From assembly GCF_016583785.1 (NCBI RefSeq), contig NZ_NRRU01000031.1:1-51045 (forward strand): DNA of 51,045 bases. Direction: 5' to 3'. A program made the position numbers and the translations under genes. Below, one piece after another: positions 9,526-25,124 of this stretch. Within the stretch, counting starts at the first letter, position 1. The number at the start of each line of letters is the position of its first letter. The notes beneath the pieces are model-generated. The model had not been told where the DNA came from. It did no database searches and saw only the letters and a program-made list of their open reading frames with translations. The DNA is from Rubrivivax gelatinosus. Its GTDB lineage: Bacteria > Pseudomonadota > Gammaproteobacteria > Burkholderiales > Burkholderiaceae_C.

Positions 9526-9606
9526 TCAGGCGCCGGCGGTCTGCCGCGCCAGCCCGTTGGCGATCACCAGCCCGATCCAGACGCGGTCGATACGGTTCCA
9601 GCTCAC
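9526..9606 (-). CDS. Possible tiny ORF overlapping the stop of the preceding tiny ORF
   Basis: A 26-codon frame with a GTG start whose first bases overlap the stop of the frame at 9603-9680 (GTGA). It reads MSWNRIDRVWIGLVIANGLA and ends after a few more residues. Part is hydrophobic. It may instead be the frameshifted second half of one small gene. Weakly supported. Confidence 0.25.
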   Translation of the reverse strand: MSWNRIDRVWIGLVIANGLARQTAGA

Positions 9607-9680
9607 CTCACCACGCAGAGCAAAACGAACAGCACGATCCACAGGAAATCGACGAATGAACCTGCCCTGCCCTGTACCAC
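9603..9680 (-). CDS. Possible tiny membrane peptide downstream of metallophosphoesterase
   Basis: A 25-codon frame with a GTG start preceded at 5 bases by GAGG, which overlaps the end of the metallophosphoesterase gene. It contains one hydrophobic segment, FVDFLWIVLFVLLCVV. The position immediately after the membrane phosphoesterase suggests a small membrane partner. It is short enough to be chance. Confidence 0.28.
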   Translation of the reverse strand: MVQGRAGSFVDFLWIVLFVLLCVVR

Positions 9681-9686
9681 TACGCC

Positions 9687-10799
<1,113 letters not shown>

Positions 10800-10827
10800 C
10801 AGGCGCCGGTGCCGCGGGCGGCGGGAC

Positions 10828-11469
10828 TCAGAACAGGCCGGCCGCAGCCGCGGCGTCGACGAGGCGGCGCGCGAGCGCGTCGAGCTGCGCGCCGGCGTCG
10901 CCGGAATCGCCGCCACCGGCACGTGCGGTCCACTGCAGCCGGCCGCTGGCGACGTCGCTGATGCGCGCCTCGGCGCCGTAGAGCACCGCGGCACCGCCGC
11001 CGAGAGAGCCCACAGGCAGCGACACGCCGACACCGACGCCGCTGCCGCCACCCCCGATGCGAAAACCGCCGAGCCCGATCGACATCCCGCTCGACGAAGG
11101 TTCGGCCGGTGCCGCCGAGACGCTGCCGATCCAGACCGCCTGCGCGCCTTCGCGGCGCGCGAGTTCCACGTAGCGTGCGTCGTCGCGCGGCCCTGCGGCC
11201 GGCGGCGGCGGCGCCTCGGGCGCGGACACGACGCGGGCCCCGAGCGCCGTCAGCTCGGCGGCAAAACGTTCGACGCACAGCCGCACGAGCACGGTTTCGG
11301 CGGCTTCGCAAGCGACGAGCACGCGCGCGCCGGCGAGCGGCCGGGCGGTCTCGGGTGCGCGCCACTGGGCGTCGACACCACGCGGTGTCGAGCTGCAGCC
11401 CGCAAGCAAGGCCACGGCCAGCGCCGTGGGCCCGGCAGACCGTGACAGGAAGGACTTGGACATCGGCAT
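10828..11469 (-). CDS. Hypothetical outer-membrane lipoprotein
   Basis: A 213-residue protein (211 if the second Met at 11463 is used) with a lipobox (VALLAGCSS, Cys about residue 25). The mature part has a Rossmann-like first half (ARVLVACEAAETVLVRLCVE), a Gly-rich central loop (IGLGGFRIGGGGSGVGVGV) and a helical tail. It resembles lipoproteins with a CsgG/DUF799-like or 'curli-associated' layout only in outline; no firm family. It begins 24 bases after galK on the same strand, so it may be a passenger of the gal transcript. Confidence 0.7.
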   Translation of the reverse strand: MPMSKSFLSRSAGPTALAVALLAGCSSTPRGVDAQWRAPETARPLAGARVLVACEAAETVLVRLCVERFAAELTALGARVVSAPEAPPPPAAGPRDDARYVELARREGAQAVWIGSVSAAPAEPSSSGMSIGLGGFRIGGGGSGVGVGVSLPVGSLGGGAAVLYGAEARISDVASGRLQWTARAGGGDSGDAGAQLDALARRLVDAAAAAGLF

Positions 11470-11493
11470 CGGGCTCGTGGACAGGCCTGCAGC

Positions 11494-12590
11494 CTAGCCG
11501 CTGGCGGCCGGCGCGTCGAACGCGGGCACGAGTGCCCTTGCCCCGCGTCCGGCGTCGGCGGCGACACGCGCCTCGCAGCCGGTGCGCACCAGTGCGACGC
11601 AGGCACCGCCGAAACCGCCGCCGGTCAGGCGCGCGCCGAAGACGTCCGGGTGCGCCTGCAGCCGCGCGACCAGCGCGTCGACCTCGGGTGTCGAGACTTC
11701 GTAGTCGTCGCGCTGGCTGGCATGCGAGGCGTTCATCAGCCGGCCGAAGACACGCGGATCGTGTGTCGCCGCGGCCTGGATGACGCGCGCGTTCTCGCTG
11801 ACGACGTGGCGCACCCGCCGCGGCAGCGGCGGCGGCAGCGCGGCGGCGCGCGTGGCGTCGTCCAGGTCGCGCAGCGAGGCCAGGCCGAGCGCATGCGCCG
11901 CCGCCTCGCATTCGGCGCGGCGGATGTTGTAGCCGCTGGCGGCGAGCGTGCGCACGACGCCCGAGTCCAGCACCAGCAGCGCGCTGCCCGGCGGCAGCCC
12001 GACCAGGTGGCGCTCGCCGCTGCGCACGTCCAGCAGCAGCGCCCGGTCTTCGCCGGCCAGGCTGGAGGCCATCTGGTCGAGGATGCCGCAGTTGACGCCG
12101 GCGTATTCGATCTCGGCGCGCTGGCCCAGGCGCGCGATCTCGACGTCGTCGAGCGCGGCGCCGGTGAGCGTGCGCAGCGCACGCAGCGTCGCCACCTCCA
12201 GGGCCGCGCTCGAGGACAGGCCGATGCCGATCGGCACCTCGGAATGCACCAGGATGGCCAGCGCCGCCGGCAGCACGACGCCGGCGCCCTGCGCCTGCAT
12301 CAGGCAGCCATAGACGTAGCGCGCGAAGTCCTCGTCGGGTGCACGCCCGAGAACGAAGCGCACGGTGCGGCCGTGGGCGTCGCTGTGCAGCGCGAAATCG
12401 CGTTCGACCGAGGGCCGCAGCGCGACCGCGGTGCGCTGCGGGATCGCCACCGGCAGCACGAAACCTTCGTTGTAGTCGGTGTGTTCGCCCAGCAGGTTGA
12501 CGCGTCCGGGCGCCGACGCGACGGCTTCGGCCGGCACACCGAACTCGGCGAGGAAACGATCGTGCGTGAAGGCCTCGAGCTCGGCGGCGT

Positions 12591-12594
<4 letters not shown>
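11494..12594 (-). CDS. galK: Galactokinase
   Basis: Phosphorylates D-galactose at C1 with ATP, the first committed step of the Leloir pathway. The 366-residue product carries the GHMP-kinase signatures: the galactokinase motif [19 protein letters not shown] (about 30-48), the ATP loop [13 protein letters not shown] (about 125), and the C-terminal [12 protein letters not shown]. Its ATG overlaps the galT stop by 4 bases (ATGA), showing translational coupling. A longer frame reaches back to 12948 but lies inside galT. Third gene of GH2 glycosidase-galT-galK. Confidence 0.96.
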
Positions 12595-13676
<1,082 letters not shown>

Positions 13677-15449
13677 TCAGACCCCGCCGACGATGTGGGT
13701 GCGCGACTCGCGTGTCGCACGCGCGATGTCTTCGAGCGGGATCTTGGGCTCGCGTGCCGCCGTCAGCAGGCCGTTGGCTTCCTGGAAGGTGTCGGCGAAC
13801 TGCGTGTAGCAGAAGCCCGAGAACAGCGCGGTGTGGATCACCGTGTGCAGCAGGTCGCTGTATAGCGTGGTGAACTGGGCCTCGTCGCGCGCCGCCGAGT
13901 AGCCCCAGGTGGCGCCGCCCTCGGGCTGCTTGACGAAGGCGATGCCGCCGAACTCGGTGAGCATGATCGGCTGGCCACGGTGCGGGTAGCCGTCCAGCGT
14001 CAGGATGCGCCCGCCCGGGCGGCGCCGGTCGAACAGCTGCTCGGGCTTGATCTCGGCGCCGTAGCGCTGGCGCAGGTGCTCGCAGCTGGCGTCGTAGTCG
14101 TGGATGCCGATGATGTCGGTGGCGCTGCTTTCCCAGCCGTCGTTGCCGATCACCGGGCGCGTGGCGTCCAGCGTGCGTGTCAGGTGGTACAGCGCCTCGA
14201 CCGCATGGCGCTGGGTGCGCACGGCGGTCAGCTCGGGCACGCCCCAGCTCTCGTTGAACGGCACCCAGACGATGACGCAGGGGTGGCTGTAGTCGCGCTC
14301 GATGGCATCGGTCCACTCGCGCACCGTGCGCCGGATCGCGCCGCGCGTGAAGCGGTAGGCCGAGGGCATCTCCTCCCAGACCAGCAGGCCCAGGCGGTCG
14401 GCCCAGTAGAGGTAGCGCGGGTCCTCGATCTTCTGGTGCTTGCGCACGCCGTTGAAACCCATGGCCTTGGCGAGTTCGACGTCGCGGCGTAGCGCGTCGT
14501 CGTCGGGCGAGGTCATCAGCGTCTCGGGCCAGTAGCCCTGGTCCAGCACCATGCGCAGCGTGTAGGGGCGGCCGTTGAGCATGAAGCGGTCGCGCAGGAT
14601 GGTCACCGAGCGCAGCGCGGTGTACGAGCCGACCTCCTCCTGCAGCACGTCGCCGCGCAGCAGCCGCACCCGGGCCTCGATCAGCGTCGGCCGCTCGGGG
14701 CACCACAGCAGCTCGTTGCGGAAGTCGTCGATGCCGGGGTCGGACAGCACGATGAAACGGTCGGCCTCGCCGTCGACGATCAGGTAGCGGTCGCGCGCGA
14801 GCACGCGGCCGGCAGCGCTCAGTTCGACCTCGGCCCAGACCTCGCCGCTGCGATCGCCGCCGACGCGGATTTCCAGCCCGATCGCGAAGTTCTCGACCTG
14901 CGGCGTCCAGCGGATGCGGTCGACGAAGGTGGCGGGCAGGCGCTCGAACCACACCGTCTGCCAGATGCCGCTGGTGCGCGGATACCAGATCGCGTGCGGC
15001 GCCAGCTGCCAGTCCTGCTTGCCGCGCGGCTTGGCGAGGTCCGAGGGGTCGTCGTCGACCCGCACGACGACGACCTGGTGGCCGGACTCGTCGAGCAGCC
15101 CGCTGATGTCGGCCCAGAACGGCGTGTGGCCGCCTTCGTGCGTCACCGCCAGCCGGCCGTTGACCCAGACGCGCGCGGCGTAGTCGACGGCGCCGAAACG
15201 CAACACCACACGCTCCGGGCCGGGCCTGCATTCGAACTCGCGCCGGTACCAGCACACCGGGTGGAAGCCGGTGTCGCCGATGCCGCTGGCGCGCGCTTCG
15301 GGCGCGAACGGCACCTCGATCTGGAGCGGCCAGTCTTCGACGTCCTCGGGGCAGTGCCAGCGGCCCTCGTCGTCGAAGCAGAACTGCCAGCGGCCGTCGA
15401 GCGAGGTCCAGTCGTCGCGCACCAGCTGCGGACGCGGGTAGGCATGCAT
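13677..15449 (-). CDS. Glycoside hydrolase family 2 protein, probable beta-galactosidase
   Basis: A 590-residue glycosidase with the GH2 layout: N-terminal jelly-roll sugar-binding domain (about 1-190), immunoglobulin-like domain (about 190-285), and a TIM barrel. The acid/base Glu is in FNESWG (Glu400) and the nucleophile Glu in LTEFGG (Glu499). It is shorter than E. coli LacZ and lacks the C-terminal domains, as do many bacterial GH2 enzymes annotated as beta-galactosidase, glucuronidase or mannosidase. Coupling to galT and galK makes a galactoside the likely substrate. No signal peptide is seen, so it should act in the cytoplasm, which needs an unseen transporter. Start ATG 15449 follows a GGGGGACC site. 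Confidence 0.85.
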   Translation of the reverse strand: MHAYPRPQLVRDDWTSLDGRWQFCFDDEGRWHCPEDVEDWPLQIEVPFAPEARASGIGDTGFHPVCWYRREFECRPGPERVVLRFGAVDYAARVWVNGRLAVTHEGGHTPFWADISGLLDESGHQVVVVRVDDDPSDLAKPRGKQDWQLAPHAIWYPRTSGIWQTVWFERLPATFVDRIRWTPQVENFAIGLEIRVGGDRSGEVWAEVELSAAGRVLARDRYLIVDGEADRFIVLSDPGIDDFRNELLWCPERPTLIEARVRLLRGDVLQEEVGSYTALRSVTILRDRFMLNGRPYTLRMVLDQGYWPETLMTSPDDDALRRDVELAKAMGFNGVRKHQKIEDPRYLYWADRLGLLVWEEMPSAYRFTRGAIRRTVREWTDAIERDYSHPCVIVWVPFNESWGVPELTAVRTQRHAVEALYHLTRTLDATRPVIGNDGWESSATDIIGIHDYDASCEHLRQRYGAEIKPEQLFDRRRPGGRILTLDGYPHRGQPIMLTEFGGIAFVKQPEGGATWGYSAARDEAQFTTLYSDLLHTVIHTALFSGFCYTQFADTFQEANGLLTAAREPKIPLEDIARATRESRTHIVGGV

Positions 15450-15530
15450 GCAGGTCCCCCGGCCGGCGGGTGCGCCGGCCATCACCGCTGCGGGCAACAC
15501 GCGTGCCCTGCCCCGCGCCGGGCCGCACCA

Positions 15531-20129
<4,599 letters not shown>

Positions 20130-20318
20130 GGCAACTCCGGCAAGGCTGCGCACCCGGCGGTGGAATCGATCGACTGCAGCCCGAGCATCGGCACGCGGTT
20201 CACTGGCAATCGCCGTTCCGCGGCACAGCTCCGTGAGCGTCGGGCCGGCCCCAGGCCGCAGAAGCAGGCATCAGCGCCGGGCGCCCCGACGGCGACCAGA
20301 CCGGCTGAAGTGCGGCAC

Positions 20319-20344
20319 GCAACAGTTGCACCCTCGGGCGCAAC
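20319..20344. promoter_or_regulatory. Three GCAAC/GTTGC half-sites, candidate operator
   Basis: GCAAC-A-GTTGC (20319-20329) overlaps a larger dyad GTTGC-N10-GCAAC (20325-20344) whose inner bases CCC/GGG also pair. It lies between the hybrid kinase (minus) and the four-gene exported cassette (plus), about 70 bases before the cassette's start. Looks like a repressor or activator site; regulator unknown. Confidence 0.45.
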
Positions 20345-20415
20345 CATCTGAATCAGGGATGACGAGAAACAAAGCCCCCATGGCAGTATGGATTCGAGCC
20401 ACGGAGGAAACACTT

Positions 20416-21777
20416 TTGCATGGGCCTCACGCCGCGACACGCTTTATTGCTCGACTGATCGCCATCGCTGCTGTCGCGTCGACCCTCGCCGTCGGGGCGC
20501 GGGCGCAAGGCTTCGAAGCCCGGCTGCAGGCGCTGGGCAATGCAGTGGACGACTACCTCGTGGCCACCGGAGCCGAGCCGGTGCCGACGGCCACGCGCAA
20601 GCTGCTGTGGCTGTGGCTCGACGGCGACAAGCTGCCGGACGCCCTGGTCGTGCTGCGTACCCGGCGTGACGAGTGCGCCGTCGTCGCCACCGGGCCGCGG
20701 CCCTGCCGTGCGCTGGTGCTCGCGGCGGAGCCAGGCGGCGGCTACCGGGTGGCCGCCGAGTTCACGCTGCGCACCCAGCCCGTGGCGCTGCGCCGCGAAG
20801 GCGCTGCCGTGCGCGGGCTCTACTACAGCCGCGACACCGGCGCCCATGCGCTCTACGGCCAATACCGTTACGACGGCCGCAACTTCGGGCGTGTGGACGG
20901 TGAGCTCGACGAGGCTGGCGTGAACGCGCTGCCGGTGCTGCTTGCCGACGACCGCAGCATGTCGGCCTGGGACGACCAGTCGTATGCCGCGCGCCAGTTC
21001 CCCAACGACCGGGCGCGGCTGGCGCCGTTCCGGCTGCATTACGACGAGCAGGCCTTCGCCGCGTTCCGCCGCGACGACGAGGTCGAAGACGCGCGCTACG
21101 GCGAGCGCGTGCGCGCCCTGACCGACGCGCTCGTGCCCGATGCCCAGACGCTTGCCGAGGCCCTGCCCTGGCCGCACACGCTGGAGATGCGCCTGTGGGC
21201 CTGCGGCGACTGGATGGTGCCGCGGCGCTTTTGGGAGGTCGAGGACCGGCGGCTGGGACGGCTCGGCACCTGCGTCGACGGCGCCATCTTCGCCGTGCGG
21301 CAGCGCCTGGTCGCCAGCGGCACGCCGCTGGTCGACCTCGTGCGCCTGCCGCTGCTGCAGCAGGCCGGCATCGCCTGGCGGCTGCGCGTCGCGGCCGACT
21401 CGCCGCAGAACCGCGCGCAGCTGCGCGCCGCCGACGCCGCCACGCTGCTGTTCCAGGGCTCGGTGGCGGCCACGCTGCTCGGGCACCAGCTCCGGCTGCT
21501 GCCGCTGGAGCGGGCCGCCGGCGCGATCACCACCCTGCGCCAGGGCGCCGAGCGCTGGTTCGAGGTGGTGGAGTCGGGGCGCGAGCACTTCGTCAGCCCC
21601 ACGCCCGAGCTCAGAGCGTACAGCCAGGACCTCGACGTGCTCGCGGCGGCGCATCAGTGCGCCCGGCGCACGCTCGGCCAGCCACCGGCCAGGGGCCTGG
21701 GGCCGGCCTGTGACGGTGCCCGGCTGGAAACCGCGCGCCGCGTCGCGTCGCTGCTGCAGGAGGACATGTCCCGATGA
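20416..21777 (+). CDS. Exported protein of unknown function, first gene of a four-gene cassette
   Basis: A 453-residue protein starting at TTG 20416, chosen because GGAGG stands 8 bases before it and the product then opens with a normal signal peptide (ARLIAIAAVASTLAVGARAQ, cut after ARA). Upstream in-frame ATGs at 20359 and 20380 have no ribosome site. The mature protein has an N-terminal part of about 130 residues with LLWLWLDGDKLPDALVVL and beta-rich stretches. A longer helical part contains several Cys (WACGDW, GTCVDG, CARR, ACDG). I recognise no family. Its stop overlaps the next start (ATGA). The product should be periplasmic. Confidence 0.75.
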   Translation: MHGPHAATRFIARLIAIAAVASTLAVGARAQGFEARLQALGNAVDDYLVATGAEPVPTATRKLLWLWLDGDKLPDALVVLRTRRDECAVVATGPRPCRALVLAAEPGGGYRVAAEFTLRTQPVALRREGAAVRGLYYSRDTGAHALYGQYRYDGRNFGRVDGELDEAGVNALPVLLADDRSMSAWDDQSYAARQFPNDRARLAPFRLHYDEQAFAAFRRDDEVEDARYGERVRALTDALVPDAQTLAEALPWPHTLEMRLWACGDWMVPRRFWEVEDRRLGRLGTCVDGAIFAVRQRLVASGTPLVDLVRLPLLQQAGIAWRLRVAADSPQNRAQLRAADAATLLFQGSVAATLLGHQLRLLPLERAAGAITTLRQGAERWFEVVESGREHFVSPTPELRAYSQDLDVLAAAHQCARRTLGQPPARGLGPACDGARLETARRVASLLQEDMSR

Positions 21778-22919
21778 TGATGACCCGCCACGCCGCCGCC
21801 CTGGCGCTGTCCGCCGCCTGGCTGCACGCCGGCGCGGTCGAACTCACCGGCACGCCTTACACGGTGCTCTACCGGGGCCTCGTCGCCGCACCCGCGGCGG
21901 CGGCGCCCGGGCGGCAGATCCCCGCATGGCCCTACAACCGCGCCCAGCCGCCGGCACCCGCAGCCGCCACTGGCGCGCCGCTGCGGCTGGTGGATGTGCA
22001 GACCCGGCGCGACATCGCGCGCGCCAGTTACGACGCCCGACTCGGCGGCTACCTGTTCCAGTTGCCGCTGGTCGGCGTGGATGCAGCCGCGCCACCCTGC
22101 CTGGCCATCGTCGACATGCGCCAGCAGGCCCTGAGCGTGCGTGCGGCCGAACCCGGCGACGCCGGGTTCGCCTTCCGCAACCCGGCCTGGGAGCGGGAGA
22201 TCGGCAGAGCCGGCGAACAGATCTCGCTGCGCGGCGAGCGCGAGCGCGTCGAAGCCCAGATCCGGGACGCCGACAACGAACTCGGCCAGCACGAGAAGGA
22301 CTTCGGCGCGGCCGTCATGGCCGGACAGGCGGCCTGCCCGGTTCCGCCTGCGCGGCCAGGCCCGCCGCGCCCGGCGGCCGCGCTCGAGCCGGCAGAGCTG
22401 CCGGCCGTCGCCGGCGCGCTCTGCGCGCTGCACTGGGAGCGCGAGGTCGCAGCCCGCGTGGACCTGGGCCCGCTGTTCACCGACGCCGGCGCCGCCGCCG
22501 ACTGGCGCGGCCGCGGCGAGGCGCGGCCGCTGGCCGAGTCCATGCCGGGCCTGCGCCTGGCCATCGTTGCTGCCGATGCCGCCCTGGTACGGGAGGCCGC
22601 GGCCAAAGGGCGCACCTTCCTCGAACACGCCGACGGCCTGCGCGTCTTCGGCCGCGTCCAGGCCGCCTGCCGCAACGAGGTCGGGCGTCAGGCCCAGGAA
22701 GCACGCAGCCGCTGGCTCGCCGAGGTCGATGCCGCAGCGCGCCATCCGCAGCGCGAACAGCAGCGCTGCGAGGACGCACGCGCCCGCGTCACGCAGTTGC
22801 GCGCCGCCCGCATCCAGGGGCCGCAGTACCTGGCCGCCCTGGACCGGCGCCTGGCAGCGCTGGCCAACCCGCCGGCGGCCGGCGACCCCATCCCGCTCGA
22901 CCGGGAAACCTGCCGCTGA
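21774..22919 (+). CDS. Exported coiled-coil-containing protein of unknown function
   Basis: A 381-residue protein opening with three consecutive ATG codons and a signal peptide (ALALSAAWLHAGAVE). An AGGAGG site lies inside the end of the preceding gene. The first half is Ala/Pro-rich with short strands and ends near FAFRNPAWEREI. A helical stretch with coiled-coil character follows (LRGERERVEAQIRDADNELG), then a second helical region at the C-terminus (QREQQRCEDARARVTQLRAA). Several Cys suggest disulphides in the periplasm. No recognised domain. Translationally coupled to the preceding gene; the next start is 20 bases on. Confidence 0.72.
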   Translation: MMMTRHAAALALSAAWLHAGAVELTGTPYTVLYRGLVAAPAAAAPGRQIPAWPYNRAQPPAPAAATGAPLRLVDVQTRRDIARASYDARLGGYLFQLPLVGVDAAAPPCLAIVDMRQQALSVRAAEPGDAGFAFRNPAWEREIGRAGEQISLRGERERVEAQIRDADNELGQHEKDFGAAVMAGQAACPVPPARPGPPRPAAALEPAELPAVAGALCALHWEREVAARVDLGPLFTDAGAAADWRGRGEARPLAESMPGLRLAIVAADAALVREAAAKGRTFLEHADGLRVFGRVQAACRNEVGRQAQEARSRWLAEVDAAARHPQREQQRCEDARARVTQLRAARIQGPQYLAALDRRLAALANPPAAGDPIPLDRETCR

Positions 22920-22939
22920 TTCTCCAACCGAGGACTTCC

Positions 22940-23650
22940 ATGCTCCCGCGACACCTCCGCCAAACCCGTGCCCGATGCTTGTGCTCCCTGGCCGCCGCTG
23001 CCTTGGTGGTGAGCGGTTGCAATGCGACGATGCCAGGCAGTTCCAGCTCGCCCGCCTCGGACTACGCGACGAGCTGCCTGACCGGCGCCGTCCTGGGAGC
23101 CATCGTGATCGCCGCCATCGACCGCGCGAGCGGCAAGTCCTCCAGCGAGCAGAAGCAGCGCCTGGCCAAGGCGGCGGCGGGCGGATGCGTCGTGGGTCTG
23201 GCGGCCACCGCCATCGGCCGCGTGATGGACGAGCGCCAGCGCGCGCGCCACGAGGAGGAAATGACCAAGGAGGCACGGCGCCGGGCGCTCGAGCAGCAGC
23301 AGTACACCGCCACCACCCAGCGCCTGCAGGCCATGCCGGCGAGCACGAACACGCAGCGCGCCAAGCGCGACGCCGAGCTCGAACGCGCCCGCGCCGCCTA
23401 CGAGACCAGCATCGCCAAGCCGGTGAAGGTGGATCTGGGCGGCGGCGGCACCTCGACGATCCAGGTGCAGGCGCCGGCGGCACCGGCGGCCACCGGCGCC
23501 GCGGGCACTGAGGGCGCCGCCGGCTCCTGCACCGACTATTCGGTGCTGGTGCAGACGCCTACCGGACGCGCGCGCCAGTTCGAGACCTGGTGCCCGAACT
23601 CCTCGGGCCAGATGGTGCGCACCGACGCGCGCGAGGCACCGGCGGCCTGA
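22940..23650 (+). CDS. Putative lipoprotein with glycine-zipper-like segment and charged helix
   Basis: A 236-residue protein with a lipobox (ALVVSGCNA, Cys about residue 27) and a ribosome site GAGG before ATG 22940. After the Cys comes a hydrophobic Gly/Ala segment (LTGAVLGAIVIAAIDRASG, then GGCVVGLAATAIG) like a glycine zipper. Next is a strongly charged helix (DERQRARHEEEMTKEARRR), a Pro/Ala linker and a small C-terminal domain with two Cys (CTDYSVLVQTPTGR, TWCPNSSGQMV). The outer-membrane glycine zipper recalls SlyB/YMGG-type lipoproteins, but the whole is not a known family. Third gene of the exported cassette. Confidence 0.72.
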   Translation: MLPRHLRQTRARCLCSLAAAALVVSGCNATMPGSSSSPASDYATSCLTGAVLGAIVIAAIDRASGKSSSEQKQRLAKAAAGGCVVGLAATAIGRVMDERQRARHEEEMTKEARRRALEQQQYTATTQRLQAMPASTNTQRAKRDAELERARAAYETSIAKPVKVDLGGGGTSTIQVQAPAAPAATGAAGTEGAAGSCTDYSVLVQTPTGRARQFETWCPNSSGQMVRTDAREAPAA

Positions 23651-23652
23651 CG

Positions 23653-24747
23653 ATGAAACGCCTGGCTGCCGCCGTGTTCGCCCTGCTGGCCGCGCTGCCG
23701 GCCTGCGCGGGCGAATGGAAGTGTCTCGACGTCGGCGGTGGCGCACGCGTGCTGGCCTTCGCCGGCGCCATCAAGGAAGGCGAGTACGACCGCTTCTCCG
23801 AAGCCTTCGGCGGGTGTTATCCGTCGAACTGGCCCGGGTTGCGAACCGTGGACCTGCACTCCGGCGGCGGCGCCGTCACGGAGGCGCTCGCGATCGCGCG
23901 GGCGCTGGTGGCCGCCGGCTCCGGATCGCGGCCGGTGGCCACCCAGGTGCGCCGCGGCAAGGTCTGCATCAGCGCCTGCACCTTCCTCTTCGTCGGCGGC
24001 CGGCTGCGCGACGTCGCCGCTGGCGGCTCGTTCGAGCCGCACGGCTTCTCCTCCTTCTCCGGCGCCCGCATAGACGTCGCGATCGCCAGCGCGATCGACG
24101 GCGGCCGACTCGATCCGGAGAAGCTGGATCTGAAGATCCCGCGGCTGATGCTGATCGGCCGCTGGCTGCAGGCGCTGGCCGAAGGCGACGCACGTTTCGC
24201 GTGGGCGGCCGACTGGTCGGCCGCTTTCGCCACGCCGCGCCTGCTCAACGGCGCCGCGGTGCTGCGCGCGGCGCTGGACTTCGTCGCCCTGCCCGCGGCG
24301 CAGCGCGGCTTCATCACCAACCTCGACGCGATCCTGGCCACCGCGATGCCCGAGCTGGAGCGCGTGGCCGCCCGCCGCGCCTTCGCACGCCTGCTCGCGC
24401 CCGACGCCCAAACACCAGCCCTGGACGAGCAGCACTACTTCGCCTGGGTGACACGCGAGTTCGCTGCCGCCGCAACGGTCTACCTTCGGGCGCAGAAGGA
24501 CAAGAAAGCGCCGCACCTGGACGAGGGCTTCGGCGCCGCGGTGCTGGCAGCTCAGCGCGAACGCGCGGAGTCCGCCGCCGAGACAGTGGAGCAGCGCCTG
24601 GGGCCGTACCTGCTGTCGCGCGCCGACCAGATCGACGTGCCGGGGCTGGTGCGGCTGATGTTCAGCACCTCGATCCTGTACACCCGGCCGCTGACGCGCG
24701 AAGAGCTCTGCGACCTCAACGTCGTCAACCGCGACTGCGCCTCCTAG
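23653..24747 (+). CDS. Periplasmic ClpP/crotonase-fold serine protease-like protein (COG3904-like)
   Basis: A 364-residue protein with a signal peptide (FALLAALPACAGE). It has a ClpP-like domain (about 30-150): TVDLHSGGGAVTEALAIARA is the nucleotide-turn and oxyanion region. CISACTFLFVGG carries the likely catalytic Ser between two Cys. GSFEPHGF carries the likely catalytic His. This matches the predicted periplasmic ClpP-like proteins of COG3904. The remaining 200 residues are helical and of unknown role. The start follows the preceding stop by 2 bases. A protease as last member suggests that the cassette processes or assembles an exported product. It ends 18 bases from the convergent cowN. 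Confidence 0.78.
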   Translation: MKRLAAAVFALLAALPACAGEWKCLDVGGGARVLAFAGAIKEGEYDRFSEAFGGCYPSNWPGLRTVDLHSGGGAVTEALAIARALVAAGSGSRPVATQVRRGKVCISACTFLFVGGRLRDVAAGGSFEPHGFSSFSGARIDVAIASAIDGGRLDPEKLDLKIPRLMLIGRWLQALAEGDARFAWAADWSAAFATPRLLNGAAVLRAALDFVALPAAQRGFITNLDAILATAMPELERVAARRAFARLLAPDAQTPALDEQHYFAWVTREFAAAATVYLRAQKDKKAPHLDEGFGAAVLAAQRERAESAAETVEQRLGPYLLSRADQIDVPGLVRLMFSTSILYTRPLTREELCDLNVVNRDCAS

Positions 24748-24765
24748 CGGCCGCCGCGCGCGCCT

Positions 24766-25065
24766 TCAGCAGCACTCCTGCTCGACCTGGTCGAGCAGCT
24801 GCAGCGCGGCCGCGTCCTCCCAGGCCTCGAAGTACTCGCGGATCTGGTTCAGGTGCGAGTGCACCAGGAACAGGTCGTCGGGCCGCGGGCCCGAGCCGCC
24901 GGCGCGCTTGCGGTCGAAATACTCCCAGAAGCGGTCGCGCCGGCCGGGCACGGCCAGGTGGCCGTCTATGGTCTCGATGATGCGGCGCGCGTTGCCGGCG
25001 CAGTCGATGCCGCTGAAGCTGACGTAGCGGTCGGTCTTGCGGCAGTCGCAGGGTCCAGTGCTCAC
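24766..25065 (-). CDS. cowN: CowN, protects nitrogenase from carbon monoxide
   Basis: A 99-residue cytoplasmic protein matching CowN, which sustains N2-dependent growth when CO is present by relieving CO inhibition of nitrogenase. The family blocks are clear: DRYVSFSGIDCAGNARRII, FWEYFDRKRAGGSGP, PDDLFLVHSHLNQIREYFE, and the ending LLDQVEQECC. It starts with GTG at 25065, with GGAG upstream. A CooA-type palindrome lies 60 bases upstream of the start, and a CooA-like regulator gene precedes it on the same strand. The presence of cowN implies that this organism has nitrogenase. Confidence 0.93.
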   Translation of the reverse strand: MSTGPCDCRKTDRYVSFSGIDCAGNARRIIETIDGHLAVPGRRDRFWEYFDRKRAGGSGPRPDDLFLVHSHLNQIREYFEAWEDAAALQLLDQVEQECC

Positions 25066-25124
25066 GGGATCGGTGCTCCGTCGGTTGGTGTGCCGCGACC
25101 TTAGGGCCTGCTGTGGGCGGCGTC

